Source: Deltaproteobacteria bacterium
Lineage (GTDB): Bacteria > Myxococcota_A > UBA9160 > UBA4427
NCBI GenBank assembly: GCA_002691205.1
Contig: NZHD01000087.1
Location: forward strand, 27,854-83,024
Reading direction: 5' to 3'
DNA length: 55,171 bases
Shown here: piece after piece, positions 8,256 through 17,317 of the stretch
Position numbering within the stretch: position 1 is the stretch's first letter
Layout of the letters: every line of letters starts with the position of its first letter
Notes under the pieces: model-generated
What the model saw: only the letters and a program-made list of their open reading frames with translations
What the model was told of the DNA's origin: nothing
The model's database searches: none
Program-made: the position numbers and the translations under genes

Positions 8256-9437
8256 TTAGATGATGTCGAATTCGCGCCCGACTTTAGCCAAACCCTCGAG
8301 AGCGAAGTCAAGATGATCTCGCTCATGAGTCGCCATGTAGGAGGTCCGAATGAGAGCTTGTCCTGGAGGCACCGCCGGGCTTATGACGGGATTTACAAAG
8401 ACCCCCTCTTCAAGCAGACGCATAGTCATCTCGAAGCTTGTGATGTCCTCGCCCACAGCGATGGGGATGACGGGTGAGACCGACGGTCCGGTCTCAAACC
8501 CTAAATTGTCGAGTTCCTTTTTCATATATCGAGTGGATTCCCAGAGCTGCTTTCGTCTCTGAGGTTCAGCTTCGATGATATCGATAGCCGCAATGGCTGC
8601 TGCTGCCGCGGAGGGCGGCATCGCTGCTGAGAAAATCCCAGTTCTTGAATGGTGCCGGAGGTAGTCCACCACCTCTCGACTTCCAGAGATGAAGCCGCCC
8701 ACCGTAGCGAGGGATTTAGAGAACGTTCCCATGGTCAAGTCGACTTCATCCTCAACGTCGAAGTGTTCGGCACTGCCTCTTCCATTCTCGCCAAAAACGC
8801 CGAGTCCATGTGCGTCGTCGACAACGAGCCGAGCCTGGTACTTGTTTTTCAGGGCGACAATTTCAGGCAGATTGGCCAAGTCGCCTTCCATAGAGAACAC
8901 CCCGTCGACCACGATCAGTTTTCCTCGATCTTCTTGAATCAAGGAAAGCTTGTTTTCAAGGTCTTCCATATCGTTATGCCCGTATTTGACGGACTTTCCG
9001 AAGCCGAGTCGCACGCCGTCGATGATGGACGCATGATCCATTCGGTCTAGAATTGCGACATCTTTTCGCCCAAGAAGAGCGGAAAGGACTCCAAGATTAA
9101 CTTGGAAACCTGTGGAAAAGGTGAGGGCAGCTTCAGACTTCATGAAGCGAGTGATCCGCTCCTCTAACTGGACGTGAATGTCGAGGGTGCCGTTGAGCAA
9201 ACGGGATCCCGCACATCCGGTGCCGTAGCGTTCGATGGCCCTGATCGAGGCTTGCTTTACGCCTGAGTCAGTGGTGAGGCCCAGGTAGTTGTTTGAGCCC
9301 AGCATGACGACCTTCTGGCCGCAGATCGTGACCATAGGGTCTTGGGCCGAAGAGATTTGTCGGTAATACGGGTAGAGACCCCGTTCTCGCATTTGCTCGT
9401 GCAGATTATATTCAGTGCACTTTTGCAGTACATCCAA
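8256..9437 (-). CDS. Alpha-oxoamine synthase, serine palmitoyltransferase-like
   Basis: A 393-residue PLP enzyme of the alpha-oxoamine synthase family. YGTGCAGSRLLNGT, STGFQVNLGVLSAL, LDRMDHASIIDG, VVDGVFSMEGDLANLP, VDDAHGLGVFGENGRG and TFSKSLATVGGF are all present; the Lys in TFSKS (about residue 240) binds PLP. The C-terminal EEGVFVNPVISPAVPPG and IRTSYMATH are closer to bacterial serine palmitoyltransferase than to BioF or Kbl. That enzyme joins serine and acyl-CoA to make 3-ketosphinganine, the first sphingolipid step. Kbl or BioF activity remains possible, but no biotin or threonine genes are nearby. Mla genes are the neighbours on one side. Confidence 0.82.
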   Translation of the reverse strand: MDVLQKCTEYNLHEQMRERGLYPYYRQISSAQDPMVTICGQKVVMLGSNNYLGLTTDSGVKQASIRAIERYGTGCAGSRLLNGTLDIHVQLEERITRFMKSEAALTFSTGFQVNLGVLSALLGRKDVAILDRMDHASIIDGVRLGFGKSVKYGHNDMEDLENKLSLIQEDRGKLIVVDGVFSMEGDLANLPEIVALKNKYQARLVVDDAHGLGVFGENGRGSAEHFDVEDEVDLTMGTFSKSLATVGGFISGSREVVDYLRHHSRTGIFSAAMPPSAAAAAIAAIDIIEAEPQRRKQLWESTRYMKKELDNLGFETGPSVSPVIPIAVGEDITSFEMTMRLLEEGVFVNPVISPAVPPGQALIRTSYMATHERDHLDFALEGLAKVGREFDII

Positions 9438-9802
9438 CGAAGCTATCTCCTATGGTTCTGGTATTCGGCTCCAATTCAACTCGGCTGAAGTCTGGCTTGG
9501 ACCCGCTCCCCTTTTGAGTCTGATCGCATCGGTTCCCCGGTCGCATCCTCTCCGATGAGGAGAGGCCGTCGCGAGCTGCTGTGATCCCTTTTAATTTTGC
9601 AGTTCTCCCTGGGTACCCATCACTTGGTTGAGTCCTATGGAGAGGGGGGCTAGTACGCGGAAAGAGTCTAACCCAGCTCATCTCCGTCGGGCAGAATATC
9701 GTCGCAAATTACCCCCAGGGGGTGATTTAGTGGAGGGTTCTGGCCACGCAGTGTGGAAAAATTTTTCAACCGGCTTCCAGAACAGTGTACTTTCCGACCC
9801 CA
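9438..9802. other. Divergent intergenic region (oxoamine synthase / mlaA)
   Basis: About 365 bases between divergent genes; both promoters should lie here, but I could not pick out convincing -35/-10 boxes. A small hairpin (CCTCTCC, loop GATGA, GGAGAGG) lies at 9547-9565. No gene is visible. Confidence 0.4.
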
Positions 9803-10702
9803 ATGAAGCGTATCCGAAGAATTCCAAGCCGACGATTAGGGAGAAGTCCTCGAGAGAGCTGTCTTTGGGTCAGGCTCTTTTTTTGCATTGTCGGGATCGT
9901 TTTGGTTTGTTCGGCTCCAGTCCAGGCGGCCAAGTCTGAGGGAGCCTCATCGCAGAGCGAAGCGGCCGTTGATTTGCCACCTGTGGGCCTTGAGCCCGAT
10001 CCTCTGTTTGATGAGTTCGATCTTGAATTCGAGATGGGGCCTTCAAGTTTTCCGGATCCTCTTGAACCGATGAATCGAGGCATGCTGGGTTTTAATTCCG
10101 TGGTCGATCGTTTCGTGATGGATCCCATCACATCCGTATACCGTTTTATCTTTCCGGAGGCGGTCCGACGATCCATCGGTCGCTTCTTTGAAAACATCAA
10201 CTCTACTCAGACCCTGATCAATGATATTTTCCAACTGGAGTGGGAAGGAGCAGGGATTACGACAGCTCGACTCGTGATTAATACGACGGTGGGCGTAGGA
10301 GGTTTGTTTGACCCGGCGAAGGCTTGGGGGATCAAGGGTCATGTCTCAGACTTCGGCCAGACGTTGGCTTTAGCGGGTGCGCCCAGTGGTCCCTACGTCA
10401 TTCTTCCGTTGCTCGGCCCCTCGAACGTGCGCGATGGCATCGGTCAGGGTGTGGATGCCCTTTTCCATCCGACTTTTTTCTTGCTGGGCGGAACGGATGT
10501 TCTTTTCTTCAGCGGCAGTTCAGGTTTGACGGAACGGGCTCGTCATGTGGATGAGTTGAATGCTCTCAAGGAAAGCTCGATTGATTACTATGCGGCTCTA
10601 AGAAGCGCCTTTTATCAAAACCGTCAAGCTGAGATATGGGCAAATCGAGAGCATCGTCGATCAGACTTGCCTTCTGCGAACAATACAGCCCGAGCGTGGT
10701 AG
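9803..10702 (+). CDS. mlaA: MlaA family lipid transport protein
   Basis: A 299-residue MlaA/VacJ-family protein, the outer-membrane part of the Mla pathway that removes misplaced phospholipids from the outer leaflet. DPLEPMNRGMLGFNSVVDRF is the family signature; FFENINSTQTLINDIFQ, INTTVGVGGLFDPA and SGPYVILPLLGPSNVRDG follow in the usual order. The N-terminus has a signal sequence with a hydrophobic core (VRLFFCIVGIVLVCSAPVQAA); Cys residues lie within it, so lipidation is possible but the lipobox is poor. ATG 9803 is preferred to GTG 9785. The gene is convergent with mlaC, 15 bases apart, so the two parts are not in one operon. Confidence 0.92.
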   Translation: MKRIRRIPSRRLGRSPRESCLWVRLFFCIVGIVLVCSAPVQAAKSEGASSQSEAAVDLPPVGLEPDPLFDEFDLEFEMGPSSFPDPLEPMNRGMLGFNSVVDRFVMDPITSVYRFIFPEAVRRSIGRFFENINSTQTLINDIFQLEWEGAGITTARLVINTTVGVGGLFDPAKAWGIKGHVSDFGQTLALAGAPSGPYVILPLLGPSNVRDGIGQGVDALFHPTFFLLGGTDVLFFSGSSGLTERARHVDELNALKESSIDYYAALRSAFYQNRQAEIWANREHRRSDLPSANNTARAW

Positions 10703-10717
10703 GCGGAAATACCCTGG

Positions 10718-11401
10718 CTAGCTTTCAGATTCTTCTTTGAATTTTGCGATTTTCTGGTCCACCGTCGAAGTTAATTCGGGGAATCCATTCTTCTTGAGGG
10801 CTGCAGTGAAGTCGGAGCGGCGAAGTGCCAATTCGCTCACGGTTCCTCTTAAGTAGATGTCAATAATCTTCCATCCCTTTGGAGTGGGTCGGAGGCGGTA
10901 ATTGAAGATGACATCCTCGCCGCCTGGGACTTTCAGCTCAGTTAAGACAACCCGAGTATTTCGCTGAGCTTCCTTTTCTCCGAGGGTCTCAAAGGTTTCA
11001 CCATCGTACTGATCGAAGTTGCCGGCGTAGTTGGCCGAGATGTAGCCTACGAATTTTTCAAGCCAAAGTTGTTGATCCTCAGGACTGAGCTTCGTCCAAT
11101 GTCTTCCTACGGATTTCGATCCCATGAATTCCACGTCGAAGGTATCCGTGACCACAGGCTGGATTTGATTGAAACGTCCCTGGAAGCCGAGTTCCTTCGC
11201 ATTCTGCATGCTCGAGAGCAAGGTGGCATGCAGTTGCTCGACTACCTGTTGAGGTCCGATTGACGATTCAGAGATAGCGGCCTGGGGTGCGAGGTTCTTC
11301 TCTTCGGTTTCCCCGTGAACTTGAGTCGTGAAGGCGAGAAGGCTCAGAGTCAGCCAAAGACAGAAGCTGAACTTGGGCGAAAACCGGATATGGCAATTCA
11401 A
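10718..11401 (-). CDS. mlaC: MlaC/Ttg2D family phospholipid-binding protein
   Basis: A 227-residue periplasmic lipid carrier of the Mla system. Residues 1-30 are a signal peptide ending in QVHG. FNQIQPVVTDTFDVEFMGSK and the KLSPEDQQLWLEKFVGYISANYAGNFDQY pattern are the family core, and RLRPTPKGWKIIDIYLRGTVSELALRRSDF is the conserved C-terminal block. It ferries phospholipid between MlaA and the inner-membrane MlaFEDB complex, which is not in this window. The start is TTG behind GAGGGGG with a 6-base spacer; there is no in-frame ATG to replace it. Confidence 0.9.
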   Translation of the reverse strand: MNCHIRFSPKFSFCLWLTLSLLAFTTQVHGETEEKNLAPQAAISESSIGPQQVVEQLHATLLSSMQNAKELGFQGRFNQIQPVVTDTFDVEFMGSKSVGRHWTKLSPEDQQLWLEKFVGYISANYAGNFDQYDGETFETLGEKEAQRNTRVVLTELKVPGGEDVIFNYRLRPTPKGWKIIDIYLRGTVSELALRRSDFTAALKKNGFPELTSTVDQKIAKFKEESES

Positions 11402-11593
11402 TTTGGACCCCCTCGGAAATCAAATTTGATCTTTGACTTCGAGATTTGGGTGATTCGAGATTTGAGTGAATTTTTCGATGACTCGGTACGGCGCGCATCA
11501 TAGCGAAGAAGTTCGCGTGGGCAGAAAATACCCCGAAGGGCTTTGAGGCCTGTGACAGCAGAGATTTGGACGCCATTTCGGCTTACATTGGGG

Positions 11594-12457
11594 TCAGGAT
11601 CCCAGCACAAAGTTTTCGACGGCGATGTTGAAATGTTCCGGGTTATCCGTCATCACGGAATGACCGGCTTGCGGGACCACGGCCAACTGACCGTTTTTCA
11701 GAGCATCCTCCACCATTCGGTCTGCAATGTCTGCGCTGACTACATCTGACGCGGCCCCCCTGACGACCAGAGTTGGGCAGAGAATCTTTCCAAGTGATCG
11801 CCAAAGCTCTTTTTCGTTGGCGTCTTGGCGAGCTGCGATGGCTTCGGCATCGGCGCCTGCGATTGCACTTCGGAAGGCCGTATCCATTCGCAACATATAG
11901 CGCCCGTTTTCTGTGGGTTTCACTCCATGTATGGCCATTCTCTTAATTGAGGCGGGCGTGGCTGCTGGGTAGGCATGAGCCATAATCCGCTCGTATTCGG
12001 CCACTGATGCGAAAGTCGGGTCTGGATTAGCGGCCGTATCGAGTGAGATGCGCGTGGTTCCGCGTGCGTCGAGTTCAGGGGCTGAGTCTACAATAACTAA
12101 CCCGGCGAGTTTTTCTGGATGACGCCCTCCGTAGAGCATGGCTACGCGACCGCCTAATGAGTGTCCGATAAGAACAAAGCGATCAATCCCAAGGCCTTCG
12201 ACCATGGCTTCAAGGTCGGCAACGAAATCATCATAATCATACGCGGCTTCCGGGTGCCAGTCCGATTCCCCGTGTCCTCGTTGGTCTAGAGCGAGCACCC
12301 GATAGTGTTGTGCGATTCCTGGAATTAAGTCATCCCAGATTCGAGACTCATTGCTAAAGCCATGAAGCAAGATGATCGGAACGCCTTCTTCGCTCCACTC
12401 AAGCACGTTGAGTGTGATGCTATCGGCACCATTTATCCGGATTTTTTTTGGTTCCAT
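11594..12457 (-). CDS. Alpha/beta-fold hydrolase
   Basis: A 287-residue alpha/beta hydrolase. IILLHGFSNESRIWDD has the HGF oxyanion motif; LDQRGHGESDW follows; FVLIGHSLGGRVAMLY is the nucleophile elbow; VRGAASDVVS gives the acidic region and VVPQAGHSVMTDNPEHF the catalytic His. ATG 12457 (MEPKKIRING) is chosen since the residues upstream do not look like part of the fold and would run into the promoter of the divergent peptidase gene. The substrate is unknown; lactonases, haloalkane dehalogenase-like and epoxide-type enzymes share the pattern. Confidence 0.87.
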   Translation of the reverse strand: MEPKKIRINGADSITLNVLEWSEEGVPIILLHGFSNESRIWDDLIPGIAQHYRVLALDQRGHGESDWHPEAAYDYDDFVADLEAMVEGLGIDRFVLIGHSLGGRVAMLYGGRHPEKLAGLVIVDSAPELDARGTTRISLDTAANPDPTFASVAEYERIMAHAYPAATPASIKRMAIHGVKPTENGRYMLRMDTAFRSAIAGADAEAIAARQDANEKELWRSLGKILCPTLVVRGAASDVVSADIADRMVEDALKNGQLAVVPQAGHSVMTDNPEHFNIAVENFVLGS

Positions 12458-12517
12458 GGTGGGAATGCTACAGGAGTCCTCGACATTTCGGGAGCACGTT
12501 TTGCTAAGTTGGTGTCT

Positions 12518-13951
12518 ATGCAAGCCCCCGACCGTGTTGTGCAGTGTGCGATGGACCGTTTGCCTCAGACTCTCGGAGAGCTAGAGGCTCTGTCGCGCAT
12601 TCCCAGCGTTTCGGCTCCAGGCTTTCCTCCTTCTGAGGTTTCTCGCTGTGCCCGAGAGGTGGCGCGTCTCCTTGAAGAGGTGGGGCTACAAAAGGTCGAA
12701 CTTTTGGGACCCGCAGGAGTTCATCCCTATGTGGTGGCAGAATGGACGGAGGCTGGACCAGAGAAGCCAACTCTTTTGTTGTACGCCCATTATGATGTTC
12801 AGCCACCGGGACGTGAGACGCATTGGCACTCGCCGCCCTTTGATCCCGAGAAACGCGAGGGGAGGTTATATGGCCGAGGAGTCGTTGATGATAAAGCGGG
12901 CATTCTGATTTTAATTTCGGCCGTCAGAGCTTGGTTTGAAAGCGAAGGGACTTTGCCCGTCAACGTCAAATTCGTAGTTGAAGGTGAAGAGGAAATCGGC
13001 TCGACGCATCTTGAGTCATTTCTGCTGGAAACGAAAGAGAGGCTTTCAGCTGATATTATTGTGCTGACGGATACAGCGAACTTGGAGACGGGGTTGCCGT
13101 CTTTGACCACCAGCCTGCGCGGATTGGTCAATGTGGATGTTCATGTAAAGCTTCTCGACCATCCTTTGCATAGCGGGATGTGGGGGGGGCCGATTGGCGA
13201 TGCGGCGACGGCTTTAACGGCTCTCCTCGGCCGACTTTTTGATGCCCAGGGCGAAGTCATCTTGCCAGGTCTATCTGATGATGTTCCGGAGTTGAGCCAG
13301 CATGAAAAAAAGGCGTTAGCTGAATTGCCTTTTAGTAGAGCCTCCTTCCGTACCGATGCCGGGCTTATGCCGGGCAGTCGAACGACGGCGGCCTCCGAAG
13401 CTTCTGTCTACGAACAATTGTGGAATCATCCCGCTGTCGCGATTACTGCTCTTGAGGCCATTCCGCTCGACCGTGCGGCCAATCAGTTGATCGATTCGGC
13501 GGCGGCAAGGGTGAGTGTTCGACTGGCTCCGGGACAGAATGCTGAGAGGGTGCGCGATCTACTGGTTGAGTTTTTATCAACGAATCCTCCGTTCGGCGCT
13601 CAGGTGACGCTGGAGTGCGAAGCGGCCGTACCGGGTTGGCGTCGTTCGTCGGAAGGGAGCGATATAGAGGCTGCACGCCGGGCCTTGGCTAGAGGGTATG
13701 GTCGGGAGCCTGTTTTGATTGGCTGTGGAGGTTCGATTCCTTTCGTGGCTCCCTTTAGTCGCGCTCTTTCCGGAGCGCCGGCTGTTTTGCTCGGTCTGGA
13801 AGACCCGATTTGTAATGCACACGGTGAAAACGAGAGTTTGCATCTAGGGGACTTTCGCTCGGCTTTGATTTCTGCCGTCCATTTGTTGGCGGAATTCTCT
13901 GATTTTCTCGAAATGCAAGCGGAAGAGACAGGAAGGGTTGGCGAAGCTTGA
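12518..13951 (+). CDS. M20 family dipeptidase (zinc metallopeptidase)
   Basis: A 477-residue M20/ArgE/DapE-type peptidase. LLYAHYDVQPPG gives the first metal His and Asp, YGRGVVDDKAG the bridging Asp, and VEGEEEIGS the catalytic Glu pair; the dimerisation lid lies in the middle and NAHGENES supplies the last metal His. The overall form resembles cytosolic dipeptidases (CNDP/Dug1-like), about 450-480 residues long. ATG 12518 is chosen over the far upstream ATG 12362, which would overlap the divergent hydrolase. Aconitase follows closely, but a shared function is not evident. Confidence 0.9.
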   Translation: MQAPDRVVQCAMDRLPQTLGELEALSRIPSVSAPGFPPSEVSRCAREVARLLEEVGLQKVELLGPAGVHPYVVAEWTEAGPEKPTLLLYAHYDVQPPGRETHWHSPPFDPEKREGRLYGRGVVDDKAGILILISAVRAWFESEGTLPVNVKFVVEGEEEIGSTHLESFLLETKERLSADIIVLTDTANLETGLPSLTTSLRGLVNVDVHVKLLDHPLHSGMWGGPIGDAATALTALLGRLFDAQGEVILPGLSDDVPELSQHEKKALAELPFSRASFRTDAGLMPGSRTTAASEASVYEQLWNHPAVAITALEAIPLDRAANQLIDSAAARVSVRLAPGQNAERVRDLLVEFLSTNPPFGAQVTLECEAAVPGWRRSSEGSDIEAARRALARGYGREPVLIGCGGSIPFVAPFSRALSGAPAVLLGLEDPICNAHGENESLHLGDFRSALISAVHLLAEFSDFLEMQAEETGRVGEA

Positions 13952-14020
13952 CCCTTTACGATCGACTTTTTGCCAGGGCAGGGCTATTGGCTCATGTCCT
14001 TGGCCAACGAGGAGACTTTT

Positions 14021-16300
14021 ATGCCGTCGATTGAGACCACCCCAGAGTTGGTGGCCCGTACTTATGCCGAAGTTGAGGCTCGACTTGAAATCGTCCGCGA
14101 GCGCCTGAAGCGCCCGATGACCTTTGGCGAGAAAATCTTGCTGGGGCATTTGGATGATCCGGCAGGTCAAGAGTTGGCGCCTGGAGAAGCTTACCTTCAG
14201 TTAAGGCCGGATCGAATTGCTATGCAGGATGCGACTGCGCAGATGGCCCTTTTGCAATTTATGCAGGCCGGTCGTAACGAAACGGCAGTGCCAACGACGG
14301 TCCACTGCGATCATCTCATTCAGGCCTATAGAGGGTCATCTCAGGATTTAAAAACGGCTCGGACGACGAACGAAGAAGTCTATGATTTTCTTTCAAGTTG
14401 TTCAGCGCGGTATGGGATCGGGTTCTGGGGACCTGGCGCCGGCATTATCCACCAAGTTGTTTTGGAAAAATACGCGTACCCTGGCGGCATGATGTTGGGA
14501 ACAGACTCGCATACGCCCAACGCAGGTGGCTTGGGGATGTTTGCCTGCGGAGTGGGTGGCGCGGATGCTGTCGATGTGATGGCCGGCTTCCCATGGGAGG
14601 TGCTTCATCCGAATCGAGTGGGTGTTCTCTTGACGGGCAGTTTGTCGGGTTGGTCCGCACCCAAAGACATTATTCTTAAGGTACTTGAAGAGTTGACCGT
14701 GAAGGGTGGAACGAATCGTGTAGTCGAATACTTTGGTCCGGGCGCGCAGTCGATCAGCTGCACGGGCAAAGGTACGATTACGAATATGGGTGCCGAGTTA
14801 GGTGCAACGACTTCTATCTTCGGTTGGGATGAGCGGATGGCCACGTACTTGGAAGCCACAGAGCGTTCAGCCATTGCTGCAATTGCGCGGAGTCATGCAA
14901 CTCTTCTTCAGTCCGATCCAGAAGTTCTGGCCGATCCGGGTTCTTATTTTGATGTACTTCTTGAGATCGACCTGTCGACTCTTGAACCTCATATTGTCGG
15001 ACCTCATACGCCGGATCTCGCCCGATCCGTCTCAGAGATGGCTCGTGATGTCGGAGAGAATCAGTATCCAGCCAATTTGAGTTCGGGCCTTATTGGAAGC
15101 TGCACGAATTCATCCTATGAAGATATGTCTCGCGCAGCAGACGTGGCGCGCCAAGCGATTGCGCATGGGGCGAAAACGCGATCGACGTTGTGGGTCACGC
15201 CGGGTTCTGAACAAATTCACCGGACGATCCAACGTGATGGGCAAATGCATGATTTCGAAGAAATCGGAGGGACCGTTCTAGCGAACGCATGCGGTCCTTG
15301 CATCGGTCAATGGCGACGCGACGATATAGAAGAAGGAGAGAGCAACTCAATCATTAGTTCGTACAATCGAAATTTCCCGAAGCGAAATGACGGGAGTCCG
15401 AACACGCTCTCCTTTATCGCAAGCCCGGAAGTGACCGTGGCTTATGCACTGGCTGGCCATCTTGATTGGAACCCGCTGGACGGTGAGATTGAGGCGGCGG
15501 ACGGGACGCGGTTTCGGCTAGAAGCTCCAGCACAAGCCCCCGAGATTCCAGCCGATGGTTTTGTTATTTCGTACGACGGATATATCGAGCCTCCAGAGAA
15601 TGGATCCGAAGAGAAGGTTGTGGTGTCTCCGACAAGTAAGCGCTTGCAGTTGCTTGAGCCGTTTCCCAAGTGGGATGGCCAGGACTACCTAGACCTCCCA
15701 TTGCTTCTGAAGGCGAAGGGGAAATGTACGACAGATCATATTTCTATGGCTGGCCCATGGCTACGCTTTAGAGGGCATTTAGACAACATCAGCGACAACA
15801 TGTTTATTGGTGCCGTCAATGCGTTTACAGGCGAAGCGGGTAAGGGCCTTGACCAATTGTCAGGTGAGCCCAACAAGAGCTTCCCGGAAGTGGCGCGTCA
15901 CTATAAATCAGAAGGTTTGCGCTGGATTGTTGTCGGCGATGAGAATTACGGTGAAGGAAGCAGTCGCGAACATGCAGCTATGTGTCCCAGGCATCTTGGC
16001 GCAGCAGCTGTTTTAGTCAGAAGCTTTGCTCGCATTCATGAGTCAAACCTTAAGAAGCAGGGTGTTTTGCCTTTAACTTTTATGGACCCCGAAGATTACG
16101 ACAAGGTGCAGGAGCAAGACCGAATTAGTATTCTCGGACTTTCTGAGTTAGCGCCGGATGCTCCTTTGGTGGTTGAATTGGAGCATGTGGATGGGACTCA
16201 GGAAACGATTCAGGCGGAGCAGACTCTAAACGAAGAGCAGATTAAGTGGTTCAAGGCGGGCTCGGCTCTTAATTTGCTTCGCAAGGAAGCGAGTGCTTAA
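14021..16300 (+). CDS. acn: Aconitate hydratase, mitochondrial type
   Basis: A 759-residue aconitase that interconverts citrate and isocitrate in the TCA cycle. The three [4Fe-4S] cysteines sit in IGSCTNSSYEDM and ANACGPCIGQW; MLGTDSHTPNAGGLG and YGEGSSREHAAMCPRHLG are the active-site blocks, the latter in the C-terminal swivel domain. The length and order fit the mitochondrial-type group (about 750-780), shorter than AcnA/IRP (about 890), and distinct from AcnB. ATG 14021 is behind GAGGAG with a 6-base spacer, so it is preferred to the upstream GTG/ATG options at 13970 and 13994. It is separated from the M20 gene by about 70 bases. Confidence 0.95.
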   Translation: MPSIETTPELVARTYAEVEARLEIVRERLKRPMTFGEKILLGHLDDPAGQELAPGEAYLQLRPDRIAMQDATAQMALLQFMQAGRNETAVPTTVHCDHLIQAYRGSSQDLKTARTTNEEVYDFLSSCSARYGIGFWGPGAGIIHQVVLEKYAYPGGMMLGTDSHTPNAGGLGMFACGVGGADAVDVMAGFPWEVLHPNRVGVLLTGSLSGWSAPKDIILKVLEELTVKGGTNRVVEYFGPGAQSISCTGKGTITNMGAELGATTSIFGWDERMATYLEATERSAIAAIARSHATLLQSDPEVLADPGSYFDVLLEIDLSTLEPHIVGPHTPDLARSVSEMARDVGENQYPANLSSGLIGSCTNSSYEDMSRAADVARQAIAHGAKTRSTLWVTPGSEQIHRTIQRDGQMHDFEEIGGTVLANACGPCIGQWRRDDIEEGESNSIISSYNRNFPKRNDGSPNTLSFIASPEVTVAYALAGHLDWNPLDGEIEAADGTRFRLEAPAQAPEIPADGFVISYDGYIEPPENGSEEKVVVSPTSKRLQLLEPFPKWDGQDYLDLPLLLKAKGKCTTDHISMAGPWLRFRGHLDNISDNMFIGAVNAFTGEAGKGLDQLSGEPNKSFPEVARHYKSEGLRWIVVGDENYGEGSSREHAAMCPRHLGAAAVLVRSFARIHESNLKKQGVLPLTFMDPEDYDKVQEQDRISILGLSELAPDAPLVVELEHVDGTQETIQAEQTLNEEQIKWFKAGSALNLLRKEASA

Positions 16301-16381
16301 AAAAAGATGTGCGACCAAAATTCGGAAAGGTGGGTCTTGGGGGTCCGCGTCGTGGGCTTTGCTTAAGACCAAGACATTATT

Positions 16382-17317
16382 GTGCCCGCATCCACTCTCG
16401 TAATTTGTAATCCGAAAGCCGGTTCGAGTCCGCCCCGATTCTCGAGGCTTGAAGTTCGTCTTGAAAAGGTGCTAGGTGACCTTGAATTGACTCGCACCCG
16501 AAAGCCCAGAGATGCGAGTCGTATCGCACGCGAGGCGATTCGTTCGGGTGTAAAAAGAATCGTAGTCGGGGGGGGCGACGGAACTCTTCTGGAGGTCGTG
16601 ACCGGCATTCTCGATGCCGGGCTCGGGAAAGAAGTGGAGGTTGGCTTTCTTCCTCTTGGAACCGGTTGTGATTTCGCTCGATCGATGAACCTTCCTCGAT
16701 CACTGAGTGATTCAATTGATTTGTTGGGGGCAGGAGAGAGTCGGTCTCTTGATGCGGGCCGCGTTCAGTTTGTAGAGAGAGGGGGCGAGAGTCGGACCAC
16801 TTGCTTTATCAATGAGGCGAGTTTTGGCTTAAGCGGCTTAACTGTAGATTGGATGAACCGTTACGGTCGAAAGCTAGGGCCGCGTCTAGGCTTCGCTCTG
16901 GCGGCTGGGCAATCTGTTTTGAGATATCCGACACCCGACCTTGTTGTCCTGGTCGATGGTGAAGAGGTTCATTCGGGGTCAACGCCCATGGTTGTGGTGG
17001 CGAATGGTTCTTTTTTTGGAGGGGGGATGAAGGTTGCGCCGGATGCTTCGCTAGACGATGGACTATTTGATGTCGTGATCGTCGGTGCGCTGTCCCGCTC
17101 CCGTCTACTGGCTAATTTCCCAGCGCTCTATCGGGGGACACATACGACGCATCCCGCGGTCTCGATCTATCGCGGATCGAGAGTTCAGGTTTTGCCTAAA
17201 GAGGATTCGTCAGTACTTCTGGATGCCGATGGAGAGGCTCTGGGTTCTTCGCCTGCTTCCATTGAGATGCTTCCCTCGGCGTTGACATTTTTTGGGTTGC
17301 CACGGAAGAGTCCTTGA
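16382..17317 (+). CDS. Diacylglycerol kinase-fold lipid kinase (YegS/LCB kinase family)
   Basis: A 311-residue lipid kinase with the diacylglycerol-kinase catalytic fold. VICNPKAGSS begins the nucleotide-binding domain, IVVGGGDGTLLEVVTGIL is the GGDGT signature, and FLPLGTGCDFARSMNLP is the third conserved block. The C-terminal beta-sandwich carries VANGSFFGGGMKVAPDASLDDG, typical of YegS, DgkB and bacterial sphingosine-kinase-like proteins. The substrate may be diacylglycerol or a long-chain base; given the serine-palmitoyltransferase-like gene at 8256, the latter is worth considering. The GTG start lacks a clear ribosome site. Its stop overlaps the queuosine salvage start by 4 bases. Confidence 0.88.
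   Translation: MPASTLVICNPKAGSSPPRFSRLEVRLEKVLGDLELTRTRKPRDASRIAREAIRSGVKRIVVGGGDGTLLEVVTGILDAGLGKEVEVGFLPLGTGCDFARSMNLPRSLSDSIDLLGAGESRSLDAGRVQFVERGGESRTTCFINEASFGLSGLTVDWMNRYGRKLGPRLGFALAAGQSVLRYPTPDLVVLVDGEEVHSGSTPMVVVANGSFFGGGMKVAPDASLDDGLFDVVIVGALSRSRLLANFPALYRGTHTTHPAVSIYRGSRVQVLPKEDSSVLLDADGEALGSSPASIEMLPSALTFFGLPRKSP

Noticed and set aside
16415..16440. GGTTCGAGTCC resembling a tRNA T-loop
   Set aside because: Lies inside the lipid kinase gene in a coding context (KAGSSPPRF); no acceptor or anticodon arms.
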